DNA from: Porogramme epimiltina
Taxonomy: Eukaryota > Basidiomycota > Agaricomycetes > Polyporales > Polyporaceae
DNA length: 20,109 nucleotides
Reading direction: 5' to 3'
NCBI GenBank assembly: GCA_900155495.1
Contig: FTLJ01000452.1
Coordinates: forward strand, 1 to 20,109
Shown here: positions 17,327 to 20,109 of the stretch, one piece after another
Numbering within the stretch: position 1 is the first letter of the stretch
Layout of the letters: each line of letters opens with the position of its first letter
Made by a program: the position numbers and the translations under genes
Notes under the pieces: generated by a model
The model's input: only the letters and a program-made list of their open reading frames with translations
What the model was told of the DNA's origin: nothing
The model's database searches: none

Positions 17327-20025
17327 ATGTGGGTTCTTAGCACCGCTCGCGCAGAGCTCCACTACTTCGTCGACACCGCCACTGTCCCCGGAGGTTACGC
17401 TATCCTGTCCCACACCTGGATTCAGAATCCAGATGGAGAGCAGACATTTCAAGACGTTCAGAAAATCACCAAGGAATGCAAACGGACAGGCGAGATCCCA
17501 CGTGACCATGTCAGCCAGAAGATCAGGCGGTGCTGCGAGACCGCCGAGCGCGATGGCTACGCGTGGGTCTGGATCGACTCGTGTTGCATCGACAAGACAA
17601 GCAGCACCGAACTTTCCGAAGCCATCAACTCGATGTTCAACTGGTATGCCTTAGCGGAGGTCTGTTTCGTACTCCTTGAAGACGTCTCCGACGACGACGA
17701 CCCGCACGCCGACGATTCGGAGTTCTGCAAGGCACGTTGGCATACGCGAGGATGGACGCTACAGGAGCTCCTCGCGCCCGCGTTCGTTATCTTCCTCTCG
17801 CGAAACTGGAAACCCATCGGATCGAAGCACGACCTCTGTGTCCCTCTTGGGAAGCGATCAGACATTCACTGGAAGTACCTCACTCGCGAGCTTGACTTCC
17901 TTCGAGCACCGATAGCAAGGAGGATGTCATGGGCAGCGGGACGCAAGACGACGCGCGTGGAGGATCAGGCCTATTGCCTCATCGGTCTGTTCGGAGTCAA
18001 CATGCCGACGCTTTACGGAGAGGGACAGCAAGCGTTCCAGAGGCTGCAGGCTGAGCTCGTCAGGCAAAGTATCGACACAACGCTCTTCATTTGGGGAGGC
18101 TGGCACAACCCAGACATCAGTGAGTGGGGAAAAGCCTCCCTTCCTGCTATTTATTCGGGCTATCACTCTACCAATCACACGGAGACGTTTCTGTTCGCTA
18201 CCTCACCCAGCCAATTTCAAAACACGTCTGGAGCATACTATCTGCCGCACCAGCCGCGTGGCACCGAGGGCGTTTTGCAGCCATATTGAAGGTCTCAGGG
18301 ATCTGAGAAGGTATGTGGGAACTCTTCTCGTGTCATGGATTAGTTTTGTTCTAAGTGTCATACGGCAGTTCAAAAGAGAGAAGGGGTTGTCCCAGTACAG
18401 TCCCTTTGGCCAAGCCCGCGAGGAACTGCCGACATTCGAAGCCACTCCCTTCGGGATGAGATGCCGACTCCCAGTCGCAGAGGTTGACGGGATCACTATC
18501 GCTATCCTTCTATGTCAGACCTTTAAGCAGCACCTCGGTCTCCTCCTTCACCCTGCTCCGGCAAACCAGGTTATGAATCCGTCCCGTAGTCTGTACTACG
18601 CGTCGTGGGCGTTTAGCAAAGCCAATGCAAACACCTCGTCGGCTAAAAGGGTAGCCTGTCTCGGCGACGACCTCTATAATCTACAGTTTCGAGGAAAGCC
18701 CGTCAATGCTACATGGCGTATCATATACATCATCACCCACTCACCCACGACCGGGCGAGGGATCAGCGCACCCCTCGTGTATCGCTTCCTTCCCGACGTC
18801 GCGCCAGCCCCCTTCCGCGTCCCCAGAGCCCTTTTGCAGATCATGGCCGCGCTACAATTCTTTCCCGCCACTTGGACAATCACCTCAGATGCAGGGTCAA
18901 AGGCTACCGTGTCATTCAAGCTGGAAAACGTGGTGGTGAATCAATCGCTTCGTATCACCTTCGGGGCATGCATTCGAGACTCGAACGGTGACGGGGTTCA
19001 GCGCCATTGGGCGTGGGCCGAGCATAAGGACGTCAGAACGTGGAAAGATCCGTGGAAGGACTACGCGCACGACTGCGCCGCGGACCACATCGAGGACTGG
19101 CCCGACCATGCGCGCGATTTCGGCAGCGAGGAGTGTACGTTCCGCCTGGTCTTCGCGCCTTGTCCTCACGCGCCGGGGAAGACGCTCGTGCTCGGCCTCG
19201 AGCTCATAGGGCCTGTTTGCGAGAAGCTCCAGCGGGAGGCGAATGTGTATCTCCCGCCACCTCTGCGGTCCCCGCGAAGATTAATTGGCGACGCTGAGGC
19301 GTTAGGTCACGCTACGGCCCAGGTACGTCTCTTGTCAGCCTCCCTCACAGACGTCCTTGGCTGCATCGTTGTCCTCATTCGTTGTTTTCTTCCAGGAATC
19401 CCCTACTAGAGCAAATTCACATCTTCCTGAGGAGCTGCTGCAATACGACACAACGTTGTCGGATCATGGGCGCGCCGAAGACCTAGACACACGGGGCATC
19501 GACGAGCGCTCCGAGCGCCCAGCCGAGCGTGACAAGGCGCAAGATGCGCCGACGTTGGGGGCAAATGAAAACATCCGCGCCAATATACCTAGAAACATCC
19601 ACGACGAGATCCACAAAGTGGTGATAGCGCACAATGCAGCACAACATCGTGACATACAGGACCTCCGAGAACAAACGCGTCGCCTGTCCGATTCACTCGA
19701 GTGCTCCCGTGCTGACATTGCAGTACTCAAGGAGTCAGTAGACACCCTCAACACCCTCCTCAGCAGAACACTTGCCAATTCGGCCTCAGCTACAGCTGCT
19801 CCAGGGAGACCTGGCTGGGTACACGACCATACCCTCCCCTATGTGCCCGTAGTCGACGCCTCGAGTCCTTCCCACATGCAATGCGCCCTCTCACCACAGT
19901 TGTCTGCAGGCCTAGGAGCGTCTACGATTGCTCTCTCAGGCACGGAAAAGCTAACCCTCCTCATACATACCACTCACGATGTAGATGAGAATGACTTCAT
20001 GCCTGGTTCGTGGAGGTGGACTTAG
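17327..20025 (+). CDS. HET-domain protein, copy E, interrupted by one in-frame TGA
   Basis: Model: join(17327..18310, 18396..19322, 19396..20025), 846 codons. The HET exon is intact with G-G-Y-A-I-L-S-H-T-W, W-I-D-S-C-C-I-D-K, R-G-W-T-L-Q-E and M-P-T-L-Y-G-E-G. A TGA at 18287-18289 (codon 321) lies eight codons before the GTATGT donor. If used, it yields a 320-aa HET-only protein; if bypassed, the rest is fully open. Exon 2 carries the second module (T-P-F-G-M, G-L-L-L-H-P-A-P, D-H-I-E-D-W). Exon 3 is unique to this copy: an acidic/charged linker, a long coiled coil (about residues 705-770, with R-D-I-Q-D-L-R-E-Q) and a tail ending S-W-R-W-T. No better donor that would splice out the TGA is visible. 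Either a recent nonsense mutation, a deliberate short product, or a sequence error explains it. Promoter and leader intron look sound. Confidence 0.75.
18311..18395 (+). other. Coding intron 1 of HET copy E
   Basis: Donor GTATGT at 18311 right after CTGAGAAG, acceptor TTGTCCCAG ending at 18395; 85 nt, phase 0, after codon 328 exactly as in copy B. It joins G-S-E-K to Y-S-P-F-G-Q, which aligns with the B exon 2 start. Confidence 0.7.
19323..19395 (+). other. Coding intron 2 of HET copy E
   Basis: Donor GTACGT at 19323, acceptor with long pyrimidine run TTTTCTTCCAG ending at 19395; 73 nt, phase 0. Copies B, C and D have no matching intron. It brings the coiled-coil exon into frame. Confidence 0.75.
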
Positions 20026-20109
20026 GAACCATGGCGGCCCCCCGAGAATATATGTTGCTGCAGCGTCTATGGACTCCCACGCTAGGTCACATAGATAGAT
20101 GTATGTAGG
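20026..20109. other. 3' end of window after copy E
   Basis: Eighty-four bases after the stop. No terminator, repeat shared with other copies, or gene can be recognised. Confidence 0.4.

Overview
The window looks like nuclear DNA of a GC-rich filamentous fungus, most likely a basidiomycete (Agaricomycetes type). The reasons are short spliceosomal introns of about 50-90 nt with GTRNGT-type donors and CTGAY-like branch sites, no operon structure, and a family of HET-domain (heterokaryon incompatibility, PF06985) proteins of the basidiomycete kind that begin M-W-x-L-S-T.

The dominant feature is a tandem array of five related HET genes, all on the + strand. Copy A (about 556-2461) is heavily decayed. 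Copy B (3754-5997) is intact, with two coding exons and 726 aa. Copy C (9104-11338) is intact and divergent, also 726 aa. Copy D (12118-14414) has lost its start codon and carries stops, frameshifts and changed motif residues. Copy E (17327-20025) is open over three exons except for one in-frame TGA just before the first coding splice donor. Each copy has the same plan: a HET domain exon with GYAILSHTW, W-I-D-S-C-C-I-D-K and R-G-W-T-L-Q-E motifs; a post-HET segment ending in M-P-T-L-Y-G-E-G; a phase-0 intron; a conserved second module; and a variable C-terminal tail. The tail is a short coiled coil in A, B and D, a longer coiled coil on its own exon in E, and a Ser/Pro-rich basic tail in C. 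B, C, D and E each have a predicted 5'-leader intron ending 7-12 nt before the start codon position.

Between the HET genes lie poorly recognisable sequences: a duplicated 3' flank shared by A and B; a probable minus-strand gene relic (about 6934-7410); an unrecognised three-exon + strand gene model (7851-8753); a possible small minus-strand ORF (15293-15592); and a faint second HET tail relic after D (about 14640-14870). The first 155 bases are a GC-rich repetitive block, perhaps from a mobile element.

Read together, this is a birth-and-death cluster of putative allorecognition or immune-type HET genes: a constant core, changing tails, and copies at every stage of decay. All splice models come from reading the sequence only; no transcript or database evidence was available.
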